Positions 1-8,421 are shown, counted from the stretch's first letter. The stretch: DNA of 54,269 bases from an uncultured Bacteroidales bacterium (GCA_900544815.1 UQWT01000005.1:1-54269), one strand, 5' to 3'. Notes: a model not told the origin generated them from the letters alone. Numbers and translations are program-made.

Positions 1-113
1 GATTTGACAATAGCGCCAAGCGGATTCTGCAATCCGGTAATGAATGCAATCATAAAGAAGAGTGCAAACATCATGATAATTGGCAACAAATAGTTTTTCT
101 TTTGTGTGTCCAT
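1..113 (-). CDS. FucP-type sugar MFS permease, N-terminal part (runs off the window)
   Basis: Only the first 37 codons are present. The ATG is at 113 and the gene continues past base 1. The start reads MDTQKKNYLLPIIMMFALFF, followed by a segment containing TGLQNPLGAIVK. This is the first membrane helix of the FucP/GluP-like sugar:proton symporter family common in Bacteroidota (established family knowledge). The substrate cannot be told from this fragment. The gene points away from the cardiolipin synthase gene's stop, across about 85 bases of degenerate repeat. Confidence 0.7.
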   Translation of the reverse strand, partial: MDTQKKNYLLPIIMMFALFFMIAFITGLQNPLGAIVK

Positions 114-120
114 ACTGTTT

Positions 121-230
121 TATATTACAATTATTTTAATTCAACGCTAATGCCACCGCCAAAGCTCTCTTTACTCTAAAAATAGCCAATGCCAAAGCTA
201 TAAAAGCGGGCTCCATAACCTGCCAAAGCT
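121..230. repeat. Degenerate GCNTTR/CTCTTTA intergenic repeat
   Basis: The stretch reads AACGCTAATGCC, GCCAAAGC, TCTCTTTACTCT, then AGCCAATGCCAAAGC. This is the same order of modules seen at 18.6, 34.7, 44.6 and 46.6 kb: minus-strand GCNTTR hexamers around a CTCTTTA tract. It overlaps the last codons of the cardiolipin synthase gene. Confidence 0.6.
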
Positions 231-1673
231 CTCCTTTACCTTCTCCCCCACCGGACGCTTCTTCCATTTTGTATTGGTAACCAATTTGCACAAAGTTATA
301 TCTTTTTCAAATTGGCTCTCAACCTCCATTGCGCATTTTTCATTATAAATAAGTGACATTATCTCAAAATTATGCTCAAAACTCCTCATATCCATATTGG
401 CCGAACCAACAATAGCCATCTTTCCATCTACGGTTACAACCTTAGAGTGATTAAAGCCCTCGCCAAAAAGATAGATCCTAACCCCGGCATCCAACAACTC
501 CTGCACATACGACATTGTACTCCAATGCGTTATCCTTGAGTCCGATGCTTCGGGAAGCATAATCCTAACATCAACCCCTCCAAGTGCCGCAATCTTTATT
601 GCATTAAGGATTGTTTCAGACGGAGTAAAATATGGCGATACTATATATATATGGTGAGTAGCTTGGGAAATAACACCCAAATAGCACAGCATAATCCCGG
701 ACCAAAAACTATCAGGGCCACTCACAATAGTTTGGGATATTATTGTATCCTGCATCTCAACAGGTTCTTTCATCTCCAATTTTGGAGGAAAATATCCCTT
801 ACGTTTAAGATTCTTGTTAAGAATAAAATATCTGTCCTGCAGAAAACAGCTCTGCAATGAGGTTACGGCATCACCCACAATCTTTATATGCGTATCGTGC
901 CAATCACCGGACTCCGTTCCATAATAATATCTGTCTGCAATATTCACCCCTCCAATAAAACCCTCCTTTCCATCTACAACAACTATCTTTCTATGGTTCC
1001 TGTAGTTAAGTGTAAAGGTTGGAAGCAGTAACCTTACAGGTGAGAATACCAGAACCTCAACCCCGGCACTGCGCAACTCCTCTGCAAACTTTCTCTTTAA
1101 CGCATAGCTTCCCAACCCGTCATAAATAATCCTCACCTCAACCCCGCTGCGAGCTTTTTTTACAAGCAGGTCCTTAAACTTTGCCCCTGTCCTGTCATTT
1201 TCAATTATATAGAACTGAAGATGCACATATCTCTTTGCCCCCTCTATTGAACTGTATATGGCATCTAACGCATCCCTGCCCGTAAAGAAAAAATCTATGC
1301 TTTTATTAAACTCCACCGGGTAATACCCAACATTAAGATTCTGCCTCAGCAGTTTAACATACCCCCACTCGTTCGTATCTATATCATCGTAATTATCACT
1401 AAGATATTCATTCTGTTTAGCACAAAGAGACTTTCTAACCCTCAGATCCGCATCACCCTTCTTGCCGTAAATCTTCTTTTTCCTGTAATTCTGACCAAAG
1501 AAAAGGTAGATAATTATGCCAATATACGGCAGAGCCACAAGCACAATCGCCCAGGAGAGCGTCTTTACAGGGTCTTGCTTTCTAAGAATCATTGTACCGG
1601 CAATATAGACCGCCAACCCCATATTCATAATATAGAGTACCGCAGATACTATTTGCCATACAGAATAATTCAT
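198..1673 (-). CDS. cls: Cardiolipin synthase (phospholipase D family)
   Basis: Makes cardiolipin from phosphatidylglycerol in the inner membrane. The 491-aa protein starts with two membrane segments (about residues 8-27 and 38-60), the PLDc_N region of bacterial Cls. Two complete HKD motifs follow: H227-x-K229-x4-D234 (HRKIVVVDG) and H409-x-K411-x4-D416 (HSKVVTVDG), the second followed by GSANMDMRS. Length and order match ClsA-type enzymes. It lies 53 bp downstream of ubiE on the same strand, probably co-transcribed; one copy of the TTTGTCGGGAAGC motif sits between them. The last codons run into repeat DNA, so the C-terminus may have been altered. Confidence 0.95.
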   Translation of the reverse strand: MNYSVWQIVSAVLYIMNMGLAVYIAGTMILRKQDPVKTLSWAIVLVALPYIGIIIYLFFGQNYRKKKIYGKKGDADLRVRKSLCAKQNEYLSDNYDDIDTNEWGYVKLLRQNLNVGYYPVEFNKSIDFFFTGRDALDAIYSSIEGAKRYVHLQFYIIENDRTGAKFKDLLVKKARSGVEVRIIYDGLGSYALKRKFAEELRSAGVEVLVFSPVRLLLPTFTLNYRNHRKIVVVDGKEGFIGGVNIADRYYYGTESGDWHDTHIKIVGDAVTSLQSCFLQDRYFILNKNLKRKGYFPPKLEMKEPVEMQDTIISQTIVSGPDSFWSGIMLCYLGVISQATHHIYIVSPYFTPSETILNAIKIAALGGVDVRIMLPEASDSRITHWSTMSYVQELLDAGVRIYLFGEGFNHSKVVTVDGKMAIVGSANMDMRSFEHNFEIMSLIYNEKCAMEVESQFEKDITLCKLVTNTKWKKRPVGEKVKESFGRLWSPLL

Positions 1674-1705
1674 CGCCCAGCTCCGTTTTTATTTTAATAT
1701 AATAT

Positions 1706-1718
1706 GCTTCCCGACAAA
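1706..1718 (-). repeat. TTTGTCGGGAAGC motif copy (intergenic)
   Basis: Exact copy, on the minus strand, of the short motif that recurs through the window (see findings). It lies in the 53-bp gap between ubiE and cls. No TAnnTTTG box sits 19 bases after it, so here it does not look like a promoter. Confidence 0.6.
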
Positions 1719-1726
1719 ACCGTCTG

Positions 1727-2485
1727 TTATATTTTTCGAGCCATATACAGGCAGGCTATACCAAAGGTGAGCCGCTGGTAATGCACATCTGCAAACCCGG
1801 CACCTGCAATCTCCTCTTTCAAAGTATCATACTTTGGAAAGGCTATTACAGAGTCTACTAAATATTTATAAGCCTTCTTATCCTTGGATACCACCTTGCC
1901 TACAATCGGCAGATAATATTTGAAATACATATTAAAGACCCATTTTGCAAAGAAATTGCTCGGGTAGGCAAACTCCAAGATTGCAAGAGAGCCGCCACTC
2001 TCCAAAACTCTCAATATCTCTTTGAGCGCTGCACCCCTATTTTCAAAGTTCCTGAGCCCAAAAGCAATGGTAACCGCCCCGCATGATTTGTCGGGAAGCA
2101 AAACATTCTCCGCTCCAAACTGTTTATATTCGGGTAGATTATTAATATACCATCTATCATCCCGCTTTCTGTTATCTGCCCACATCATCAGTTTGTCATT
2201 CTTTTTTTTGGCAATGGAGAGCATTCCATTTGAGATATCCGCACCTGTAACTTTCGCCCCCCTTTTATATAACAGTCCGCTAAGATCACCGGTGCCGCAT
2301 GCAAGGTCCAAGAGATTCGGGTGAGTGCCAAATTTTTCGGATGTCTGCCTGATAACCCATCTCACCGTCTTTCTGCGCCAAAACCTGTCTATATTAAAAG
2401 AGAGGAGATGATTAAGAAAATCGTACTTAAGTGCGATCTTATCAAACATCTCCGCTATCTTTCCGTTACTCTTATCTAACTCCAT
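1727..2485 (-). CDS. ubiE: Demethylmenaquinone methyltransferase
   Basis: Cytoplasmic SAM-dependent C-methylation of demethylmenaquinone, the last step of menaquinone synthesis (MenG/UbiE). 252 aa. The glycine-rich SAM motif is LDLACGTGD at residues 59-67, followed by an acidic strand end, GADIS (81-85). The family signature region contains FGLRNFENR, and the protein ends in the typical YMARKI. The N-terminal AEMFDKIALKYDFLNHLLS is also characteristic. It starts 21 bp after the PurL-like gene and is followed by cls. A TTTGTCGGGAAGC motif inside it encodes LPDK. Confidence 0.95.
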   Translation of the reverse strand: MELDKSNGKIAEMFDKIALKYDFLNHLLSFNIDRFWRRKTVRWVIRQTSEKFGTHPNLLDLACGTGDLSGLLYKRGAKVTGADISNGMLSIAKKKNDKLMMWADNRKRDDRWYINNLPEYKQFGAENVLLPDKSCGAVTIAFGLRNFENRGAALKEILRVLESGGSLAILEFAYPSNFFAKWVFNMYFKYYLPIVGKVVSKDKKAYKYLVDSVIAFPKYDTLKEEIAGAGFADVHYQRLTFGIACLYMARKI

Positions 2486-2506
2486 AACAGGGAATTAAGA
2501 TTATGG

Positions 2507-3274
2507 CTATTCCGGTATATAATCTGTTATGTGCCCAAAAATAAGCTCGTCCATCCTAAGCTCACCCTTGGTTACATGCCCGAGCAGGGTTACGTTTATA
2601 TCGTTGTTGAACATATAGTCAACAAAATCGTTCTCCTGCTCCTCATCTACAGCCACAATGGCAAAATAGCGGCTCTTTGAGAAGAGAAAATCCTTGTCCT
2701 CCATCTCTGCATCGGATGTAATATCAAACCCCAATTGATTTGGAGCGGCAGACTCAACCAACGATAGGAAAAGGCCGTTTGTTGAGATGTAGTGCGCACT
2801 TGTCACGTACCCTTTCTCTATAGCCTTTACCAACATTTCAAGCTGATTGTCGTTTATCTGATAATCATTTTCGTCTGGAGCTTTGCCAAAAAGGTACAGC
2901 GTATTTCCCTTGCTGTCAAAAGCCATTGGTGTTATATACTTTTTATCCTTTATAAGCCCAAGGCTTGTAAGTCTCCTGTCATCTGTGTTTTTGGTGGTAA
3001 GATACCTTGCTCCGGTACATGCCAACCTTGCCATAGCTGCACAATTTGCAATGGTAATAGCCTCTGCAGCATCATATTTGTCTGAATTAGGAGCCTCTGC
3101 TTTTGCTACGGCAACCGTAAACACCCCCTTTCCAACTCTTTCTATATCTGAGTCGTAAGGATTTGAGATATATTTTAGGACACCTTTCTTGAATTTTGAA
3201 TCCTCTGTGAGAAGCTCCGCTATATCAATAAGGTCATCTGTTTCTTTAATCTGTTTTTCGTATAATTCAACCAT
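2507..3274 (-). CDS. PurL-like (AIR synthase-related) C-terminal domain protein, degenerate
   Basis: I chose the ATG at 3274 (MVELYEKQIK, 255 aa); the longer reading frame would need a TTG at 3310. The body resembles the C-terminal AIRS_C half of phosphoribosylformylglycinamidine synthase: TGARYLTTKNTDDRR, a GNTLYLFGK strand, then SAHYISTNGLFLSLVES, FDITSD and FLFSKSRYF. In PurL the matching segment is AHDVSDGGL; here the acidic and paired Gly residues are replaced (ISTNGL). The N-terminal ATP-binding AIRS domain is absent, and no remnant of it is seen upstream. It is probably a stand-alone or decaying paralogue rather than the working PurL. Product name is moderately sure, function unknown. 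Confidence 0.6.
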   Translation of the reverse strand: MVELYEKQIKETDDLIDIAELLTEDSKFKKGVLKYISNPYDSDIERVGKGVFTVAVAKAEAPNSDKYDAAEAITIANCAAMARLACTGARYLTTKNTDDRRLTSLGLIKDKKYITPMAFDSKGNTLYLFGKAPDENDYQINDNQLEMLVKAIEKGYVTSAHYISTNGLFLSLVESAAPNQLGFDITSDAEMEDKDFLFSKSRYFAIVAVDEEQENDFVDYMFNNDINVTLLGHVTKGELRMDELIFGHITDYIPE

Positions 3275-3505
3275 TGTTTTATAAGATTGTTTTGATTCAC
3301 GAAGGTACAAAAAAATATAAGAAGTTGCCTAAAAAGAGGTTATTCTGTGATCTGTTTGTTTTACGCGCCTTAAAAATCATCTTAATATTCAACTTCTTAC
3401 AAATCAAAATGAGGAGTTGATATCTGTTTCCCAATACAGGTTTTTATGTCTGAGCCAAAATCATAAGTTGCAAATTGTGTAAACGATTTTGTTTTCATTT
3501 TTCCA

Positions 3506-3697
3506 TCATGCAAATACGCAATTGCCTCCAACAGACCAGCCACTGCCTACGTGATATTCAAATCCTATATTAGGCACAAGAGCCATATCGTACAGGAGAT
3601 TTGTTCTTAGACTTACATAATGTCTGTTAACAATTTCCTGGGCACTTACTAAATCAAAAACAAAAATTGATAACAATAATAATATTTGTTTTTTCAT
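3506..3697 (-). pseudogene. Truncated DUF3575-type outer-membrane protein fragment
   Basis: An ATG at 3697 opens a signal peptide (MKKQILLLLSIFVFDLVSAQ). The mature sequence contains LRTNLLYDMALVPNIGFEY and GSGWSVGGN, the N-terminal signature of DUF3575 proteins, which in Bacteroidota normally run to about 180 aa or more. Here the frame ends about 60 residues in. Downstream sequence in all frames does not resume the family; it holds only an unrelated 33-codon frame down to about 3408. I read it as a gene cut off by a rearrangement. Confidence 0.65.
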
Positions 3698-3736
3698 CTG
3701 CTTTATATACCCTTTGTGGTTAAATTTTTGACGCTG

Positions 3737-3775
3737 CAAAGCTATTGTGCAGGCCGTGCGTTAGGTCCCCCCCCC
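3737..3775 (-). promoter_or_regulatory. TAGCTTTG -7 box with a nine-G tract beside the -33 position
   Basis: On the minus strand a TAGCTTTG box (3737-3744) matches the Bacteroidota -7 consensus and lies about 40 bases ahead of the truncated DUF3575 gene. The -33 position has no TTTG. It abuts a run of nine G (3767-3775 read as C on the plus strand), a tract that could change length by slippage and shift promoter spacing. Regulation by slippage is inference only. Confidence 0.4.
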
Positions 3776-3827
3776 GCATTTAGCTGCAACCATTTTGATG
3801 GCAAAACGTTTATAACACTATATATAG

Positions 3828-3858
3828 CAAAACGGGCAACCTACAAGTTGCCCGTTTG
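3828..3858 (-). terminator. Terminator of the PepSY/two-component operon
   Basis: AAACGGGCAAC (3830-3840) and GTTGCCCGTTT (3847-3857) form a perfect 11-bp stem with a 6-base loop. On the minus strand the hairpin is followed by TTTTGC, about 40 bases past the stop of the PepSY-like lipoprotein gene. Confidence 0.7.
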
Positions 3859-3895
3859 CCATATATAACTCATACGTATTTAGATATTTTCTGAT

Positions 3896-4783
3896 TTAAA
3901 TTGAGTTAGAAAGAGGTTTTCCGTTTGGTGCTACCATCACTTTAATTTCATCATCACCTTTTTCTATCTCTATCTCATACCATTCCCCTCCCGGAGTCTC
4001 TGTGAACTCGGCATCATCTATACTGTATGATGGCCAATTCTTTGATATAAACTCCAATACTGCTACGGGAATCTCAGACCTGCGTACATCCCATTCGGTG
4101 CGCAACCACTCGTAAGCCTTGTTAAAATAAACATCTTTACCTCTACCATCGTGGATAATTTCCACCTCAATCTCGCCATCTTCGTATTCAATATCAATGA
4201 TGGTTGCCTCGGGATACTTTGCCAAAACGGCACGCTCTACACCAGGCTCAGCATCAGATGGAAGATAATCCTCATAGTCATAATCATGGTCTACATCAAC
4301 TACCGTCTTAATAAGAACCCCATCTTTTGAATAGTAGAGGTCAACCTCCTTTTCTCCATTAACAGAGCTATACTCTACCTCGATGACATAAATGGTCTCC
4401 ATTCCTGCCCTCTCAATTTTGTCAATATCATCTATTTTCCACCCTGAGTATTCGCTTAACCTTAATGCGTCTTGAACAGCTTTTGGAAGAGCCTCATACG
4501 AGATTTCGCTCTCTGTCATACACCACTGGCCAAAGTTATTAATCCACACAGAGAAGTCGTATTTCAAAGCACCGATTGAACGCACTGCTGCAGGGTTATT
4601 GAATTTGGCAATATAATATCCGTTTTTTGTTGACCAAATAACATCCGTAGCATTCGGATACATCTTTGCCAGCGTTGATTTAGCATTTGCACTAAAATCA
4701 TCATTATCAGTTTTGGCTTTATCGCAGCCTGCAAGTGTCATCAAGCAGATGCACATTGCTGTAATAAACATGTCTCTCATCAT
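3896..4783 (-). CDS. PepSY-like lipoprotein (DUF2874 type)
   Basis: 295 aa. The N-terminus is a lipoprotein signal with lipobox (MTLAGC), so the protein is probably anchored to a membrane facing the periplasm. The body repeats the PepSY-like unit: a 'yPnA..v.W....gYyiAkF' strand pair (TLAKMYPNATDVIWSTKNGY), then KEVDLYYSKDGVLIKT, then a second unit from about residue 180 (AVLAKYPEATIIDIEYEDG). Such DUF2874/PF11396 proteins are often encoded beside two-component regulators in Bacteroides relatives. It is last in a four-gene leftward operon: response regulator, kinase, small PepSY-like protein, this gene. Ligand unknown. Confidence 0.75.
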   Translation of the reverse strand: MMRDMFITAMCICLMTLAGCDKAKTDNDDFSANAKSTLAKMYPNATDVIWSTKNGYYIAKFNNPAAVRSIGALKYDFSVWINNFGQWCMTESEISYEALPKAVQDALRLSEYSGWKIDDIDKIERAGMETIYVIEVEYSSVNGEKEVDLYYSKDGVLIKTVVDVDHDYDYEDYLPSDAEPGVERAVLAKYPEATIIDIEYEDGEIEVEIIHDGRGKDVYFNKAYEWLRTEWDVRRSEIPVAVLEFISKNWPSYSIDDAEFTETPGGEWYEIEIEKGDDEIKVMVAPNGKPLSNSI

Positions 4784-4808
4784 ACTATATTTTAGAAATG
4801 TTAAAGTT

Positions 4809-5261
4809 TTAACGATCTATACTTATAAGATTAAAATTCTTGTCGAACTTCAATTCAAGTCCATTGCTTAGCTCAATTTCAAGATTACGTCCATCTTTTT
4901 CTGCTTTCACTGCATAAGACTGCCTATACAACTCAGCTATTTTCAATGCAATCATATCGGGAATAATTCCATCTGGTATTTTTTTATGGTGTCCGTTTAT
5001 CTCTTTCCATTCTCCACTGCTGTTAAACTCCAACTTTGTTCCATCTGAAAGAATTACCTCATACGAAATCTTCAAAAAATCTCTATCCATTTTAGAAAAA
5101 GCAATCTTTTCCTCCTTAAAATATTTGGTCAAGAAACTATTTACCTCCCCGGGGAGCGCTTCTGGAGGAACAGCTTTGTCATGTACCAAATTTGACAGAT
5201 AGTAACCGATCACTCCGGCAACAACCAACGAAACAATAGCAATCAAAAATTTTTTTATCAT
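4809..5261 (-). CDS. Small membrane-anchored PepSY-like protein
   Basis: 150 aa. One N-terminal membrane helix (about residues 4-26, MIKKFLIAIVSLVVAGVIGY) is followed by a single PepSY-like domain: FLTKYFKEEKIAFSKMDRDF, a SDGTKLEFNSSGEWKEI strand pair, and a C-terminal LELKFDKNFNLISIDR. It lacks a lipobox, unlike its downstream neighbour. It lies 25 bp ahead of the lipoprotein gene and about 70 bp after the kinase gene. It probably acts in the periplasm with the kinase; partner and ligand are unknown. Confidence 0.65.
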   Translation of the reverse strand: MIKKFLIAIVSLVVAGVIGYYLSNLVHDKAVPPEALPGEVNSFLTKYFKEEKIAFSKMDRDFLKISYEVILSDGTKLEFNSSGEWKEINGHHKKIPDGIIPDMIALKIAELYRQSYAVKAEKDGRNLEIELSNGLELKFDKNFNLISIDR

Positions 5262-5331
5262 TAATTTAATCTTTATAAATCACGGTACGAAAATATAGCA
5301 TAATTCTGTATTGAATCTGGAATAATAAATT

Positions 5332-6618
5332 CTATAGCTGATTTCTAAAAAAAATTATATCAAAACAATGTTTTCCATCTTTAAACGTGTACGTGAGACG
5401 CACCCCGTTCTTATCTGCAATTGTTTTGGCAAGAGCCAGGCCAAGACCGGTGGATCCCTCTTTCTTGGAACCTTGATAGAACCTGTCAAAGATGCTGTCC
5501 CCGTCTAATGGAGAAATACCGCTGTTCTTTACAGACAATCTTGATTCTGATAATGTTACATATATTTCACCGCCCTTATCACTGTGAACGAATGCATTCT
5601 TTATGATATTTGTTATCATTATTGTGGCAAGGGTTACATTCATCCTTACAACAACATCCTTTTCTACAATACTCACATTACAATTAATATTCTTTCCTTC
5701 AAAGATCTCATTGTACAGATTAATTTGTTCTTTCAGCAATACCGACAGATTCACATCACTCACCTCTGGGAATTGACCATTATCTATTTTTGTTAGAAGG
5801 AGCAAAGCCTTGTTCAGCCTTACCAAATGATTAAGTTCTCTTTTCATCTGAACAAGTTCACCCATTGTCTCCTCATTGAGAGAATCGCCATCCAACATCA
5901 AATCAATTCTGCCTTCAAGGACTGCTAATGGAGTTTGAAGTTCATGAGAAGCATTGCCTATAAACTGTTTCTGCTTTTCAAAAGCCTCATTTGAACGGTC
6001 TGCCATATCCGAAACCGTTGTCTCCAACTTAATGAATTCATATACATTTGATGTAGCATTAGGATGATTTTGGGAACCTCCGGGTGTATAATTGCCAAGC
6101 CATTCAAGTATTTGATAGAAGGGCCTCATACTTTTACGGAGTACTATAGGTGCAATGACAACTACCGTAAGCAGCATTGTAAGATACAATGTCAGAATCC
6201 ACCAGAGGATGGTCTGCATCAAATCATCTTTTTCAAATGTTGGTGTAAATACTGTCAATTCAAAATAATTATCCTCTTTATCCTTGAAAATAATTCTCAA
6301 GAATCTGGCAGGTTCAGTTTCATCTGTTTCTTCTATGTAGGAATCTGCATCATAATACTCCATCCCTAAATGCGAATCTACATAGGACGGTGTTACCCTA
6401 ATTATGCTATAATGTTTGTCCGTCATTATATTTGCAATAGGAAGTTCCTGTCCCGACAGCTTTTGTGATATCAATTGTTCTGCATAACTTTCAAGCAGGT
6501 CATCAGCCTCATCATTTATTTCGTCCATCATCACAAAAAAGAATGTCATGGCCCACAAAGCTATAACAGGAATAAGGGCTAGTGCAAAACGTGCAGTTAT
6601 ATAGTGTATCAGTCTCAT
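5332..6618 (-). CDS. Two-component sensor histidine kinase
   Basis: 428 aa inner-membrane sensor. Membrane helices at about residues 10-31 and 133-160 enclose a periplasmic sensor of about 100 residues rich in acidic side chains (DDLLESYAEQ, YIEETDETE). The HisKA H-box holds the phosphorylated H225 (GNASHELQTPLAV). The ATPase part has an N-box (NIIKNAFVHS, about 336-345), a short G1 region (SVKNSG), an F-box (IFDRFYQGS) and G2 (GSTGLGLALAK). It overlaps the response regulator gene by 4 bp, so the two are translationally coupled. The two PepSY-like genes follow, suggesting they modulate or report on the signal. Confidence 0.93.
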   Translation of the reverse strand: MRLIHYITARFALALIPVIALWAMTFFFVMMDEINDEADDLLESYAEQLISQKLSGQELPIANIMTDKHYSIIRVTPSYVDSHLGMEYYDADSYIEETDETEPARFLRIIFKDKEDNYFELTVFTPTFEKDDLMQTILWWILTLYLTMLLTVVVIAPIVLRKSMRPFYQILEWLGNYTPGGSQNHPNATSNVYEFIKLETTVSDMADRSNEAFEKQKQFIGNASHELQTPLAVLEGRIDLMLDGDSLNEETMGELVQMKRELNHLVRLNKALLLLTKIDNGQFPEVSDVNLSVLLKEQINLYNEIFEGKNINCNVSIVEKDVVVRMNVTLATIMITNIIKNAFVHSDKGGEIYVTLSESRLSVKNSGISPLDGDSIFDRFYQGSKKEGSTGLGLALAKTIADKNGVRLTYTFKDGKHCFDIIFFRNQL

Positions 6619-7301
6619 TTATCCTCTTTAAGAATAAGTTTATATCCAAATCTATATACCGATTTCAACTCTATGTCTGCGCCTGCATCCTCTAACTTTT
6701 TTCTGAGATTCTTAACCTGAGAATAGATAAAATCAAAGCTATCTGCAAGGTAGATGTCGTCTCCCCATACAGCCTCTGCCAATACAGATTTGTCTATCAT
6801 ATGTCCGGGTCTGAGCAAAAAATAGCTTAATATATCATACTCTTTTTTTAGTAAGGACAATGCCTTACCGTCAACCTCAACTGTTCTGCTATCCGGATTA
6901 ACATGAACATTTCCAAAGGCTATTCCATTTTTACATCCCCCGTTACACCTCCTTATAACACTTTTAACACGAGCGAGAAGTTCAGCCATATGAAATGGTT
7001 TGGAAAGATAGTCATCTGCCCCCTCATCTAATCCCAAGACCTTATCATCCAAAGAGTTTTTAGCAGATATTATTATCACATTTAATGTTTTTCCTTCAGA
7101 CTTGATTTTTTTTAGTAACTCTATTCCATTTCCGTCAGGTAACATTATATCAAGGAGAATACAATCATATGAGAACAAGCTGATCTTTTCATAAGCATCG
7201 CAGTATGTGGATGCTTCCTCTACAACATATTGTTCCTTTCTAAGAGCTCTTGCAATAAGTCCGCGAAGAGACTCCTCGTCTTCTACAAGAAGTAGTTTCA
7301 C
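6615..7301 (-). CDS. OmpR-family response regulator
   Basis: 228 aa DNA-binding regulator, partner of the kinase it overlaps. The receiver domain has the acidic pair (VEDEE, 6-10), phospho-acceptor D51 (LLDIMLPDGNG), and K101 (LSKPFHMAELLAR). The winged-helix domain (about 130-225) includes LKKEYDILSYFLLRPG and the C-terminal YRFGYKL. The start codon is GTG (complement of CAC at 7299-7301). It is the first gene of the operon. Confidence 0.93.
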   Translation of the reverse strand: MKLLLVEDEESLRGLIARALRKEQYVVEEASTYCDAYEKISLFSYDCILLDIMLPDGNGIELLKKIKSEGKTLNVIIISAKNSLDDKVLGLDEGADDYLSKPFHMAELLARVKSVIRRCNGGCKNGIAFGNVHVNPDSRTVEVDGKALSLLKKEYDILSYFLLRPGHMIDKSVLAEAVWGDDIYLADSFDFIYSQVKNLRKKLEDAGADIELKSVYRFGYKLILKEDK

Positions 7302-7371
7302 TCTATAATTTATTTAATTTCCACAATGCCGCAAAACTACAAAGTAAATCTGAAATAAAACTGAAAAAAAT

Positions 7372-7765
7372 GTTTTTTCAAATAGCGCGAAATATGCAAC
7401 TAACTAAGCGGAAAATAACCGCAGCGCACATTAGTATGTGAGGATTATTTTAACGCGAGAGTTAGGAAGCAGATTTTGATGCAAAGCTCGTAGAGCCATA
7501 CGATGTTTTTCTTAAAATTCGCCTCATATACAACTTAACAAATAAAAATTTCCGCAGCGCACATTAGTACGTGAGGACAAATTTTATTATGAAGTTAAGG
7601 AAGTAGATGAGGATGAAATGTGCGAAGCACCACGAAATATTTTTTTTCAAATAGCGCACAAGTTACAACTAACTAAGTGCGAGACAACCGCAGCGTACAT
7701 TAGTACGTGAGGATTGGCGAGTCATGAAAGTTAGGAAGTAAATTGGAGTGCTATTTGAAAAAAAA
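7372..7765. repeat. Three divergent palindromic units downstream of tRNA-Leu
   Basis: Three copies of a core reading CCGCAGCGnACATTAGTA, each followed by ytGTGAGGA, lie near 7421-7445, 7553-7577 and 7688-7713. Around them are AACTAACT/AGTTAGG arms. The outer sequence TTTTTTTCAAATAGC (7650-7664) is the exact inverse of GCTATTTGAAAAAAA (7751-7765). The unit 7650-7765 is thus a long imperfect palindrome ending one base from the mature 3' end of tRNA-Leu. It could fold as a terminator. No gene is seen in 7302-7766. Confidence 0.6.
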
Positions 7766-7766
7766 G

Positions 7767-7850
7767 TGCCCAGAACAAGACTCGAACTTGCACACCGTAA
7801 CCGGCACCACCCCCTCAAAGTGGCGTGTCTACCAATTCCACCATCTGGGC
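7767..7850 (-). tRNA. tRNA-Leu (anticodon GAG)
   Basis: 84-nt class II tRNA. The acceptor stem GCCCAGA pairs with TCTGGGC, discriminator A. The D-arm contains GGAATTGGTAGACACG. The anticodon stem CCACT/GGTGG encloses TTGAGGG, giving anticodon GAG. A long variable arm (GGTGCCGGTTACGGTGTGC) and a T-loop GTTCGAG follow. CCA is not encoded. Confidence 0.93.
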
Positions 7851-7868
7851 AAAGATAAATTTAAATAG

Positions 7869-7942
7869 TGACCCCGACAGGGTTCAAACCTGTAACCTTC
7901 TGATCCGTAGTCAGATGCTCTATTCAATTGAGCTACGGGGCC
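7869..7942 (-). tRNA. tRNA-Arg (anticodon ACG)
   Basis: 74-nt tRNA. Acceptor stem GGCCCCG pairs with CGGGGTC (one G-U pair), discriminator A. Anticodon stem TCTGA/TCAGA encloses CTACGGA, giving anticodon ACG (A34 normally becomes inosine). T-loop is GTTTGAACC. It lies 18 bp upstream of tRNA-Leu and about 28 bp after rplS, all on the minus strand, so the three may share a transcript. Confidence 0.93.
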
Positions 7943-7970
7943 GAGTCAAACTGCCAAAAAACAGATCTGA

Positions 7971-8336
7971 TTATGCGTTTTTAGCGAAAGTTTTCTCTTT
8001 AATACGAGCTTTTTTACCGGTAAGTGCTCTTAGATAGAACAACTTAGCTCTTCTAACCTTACCAACCTTCTCAAGATCTATATTAACGATGAATGGAGAC
8101 TCGTAAGGGAATATTCTCTCAACTCCAACTCCGCTTGAAATTTTTCTGATTGTGAAAGTCTTTGTAGCGCCATGGCCTTTAGTTTGAATAACTACACCAC
8201 GAAACTTCTGAAGTCTCTCTTTGTCACCCTCTTTAATTTTGTAGGTAACAGTAATAGTATCTCCCGGTTTGAAACCCGGATAATTCTTTTTCTCACCGGC
8301 AAAAGCCTCTTGAGCAACTTTTATTAAATCTACCAT
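7971..8336 (-). CDS. rplS: 50S ribosomal protein L19
   Basis: 121 aa, standard for L19, a protein at the 30S-50S subunit interface. Recognisable segments are FKPGDTITVTYKIKEGDKER, FRGVVIQTKG, FTIRKISSGVGVERIFPYES and RAKLFYLRALTGKKARIKE. A near-perfect Bacteroidota promoter lies about 90 bp ahead. It probably heads a transcript that continues into the two tRNA genes. Confidence 0.97.
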   Translation of the reverse strand: MVDLIKVAQEAFAGEKKNYPGFKPGDTITVTYKIKEGDKERLQKFRGVVIQTKGHGATKTFTIRKISSGVGVERIFPYESPFIVNIDLEKVGKVRRAKLFYLRALTGKKARIKEKTFAKNA

Positions 8337-8421
8337 TGTATTAATCCTTTAATTGTTATAGCAACATTACGATTTCACCTATTACCGTGTTCATAAGAGG
8401 TTGCGTTTTGTTTTGGGACTG

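Noticed and set aside
3408..3505. 33-codon frame (MKTKSFTQFA) after the DUF3575 fragment
   Set aside because: Too short, no family similarity that I can see and no independent start signal.
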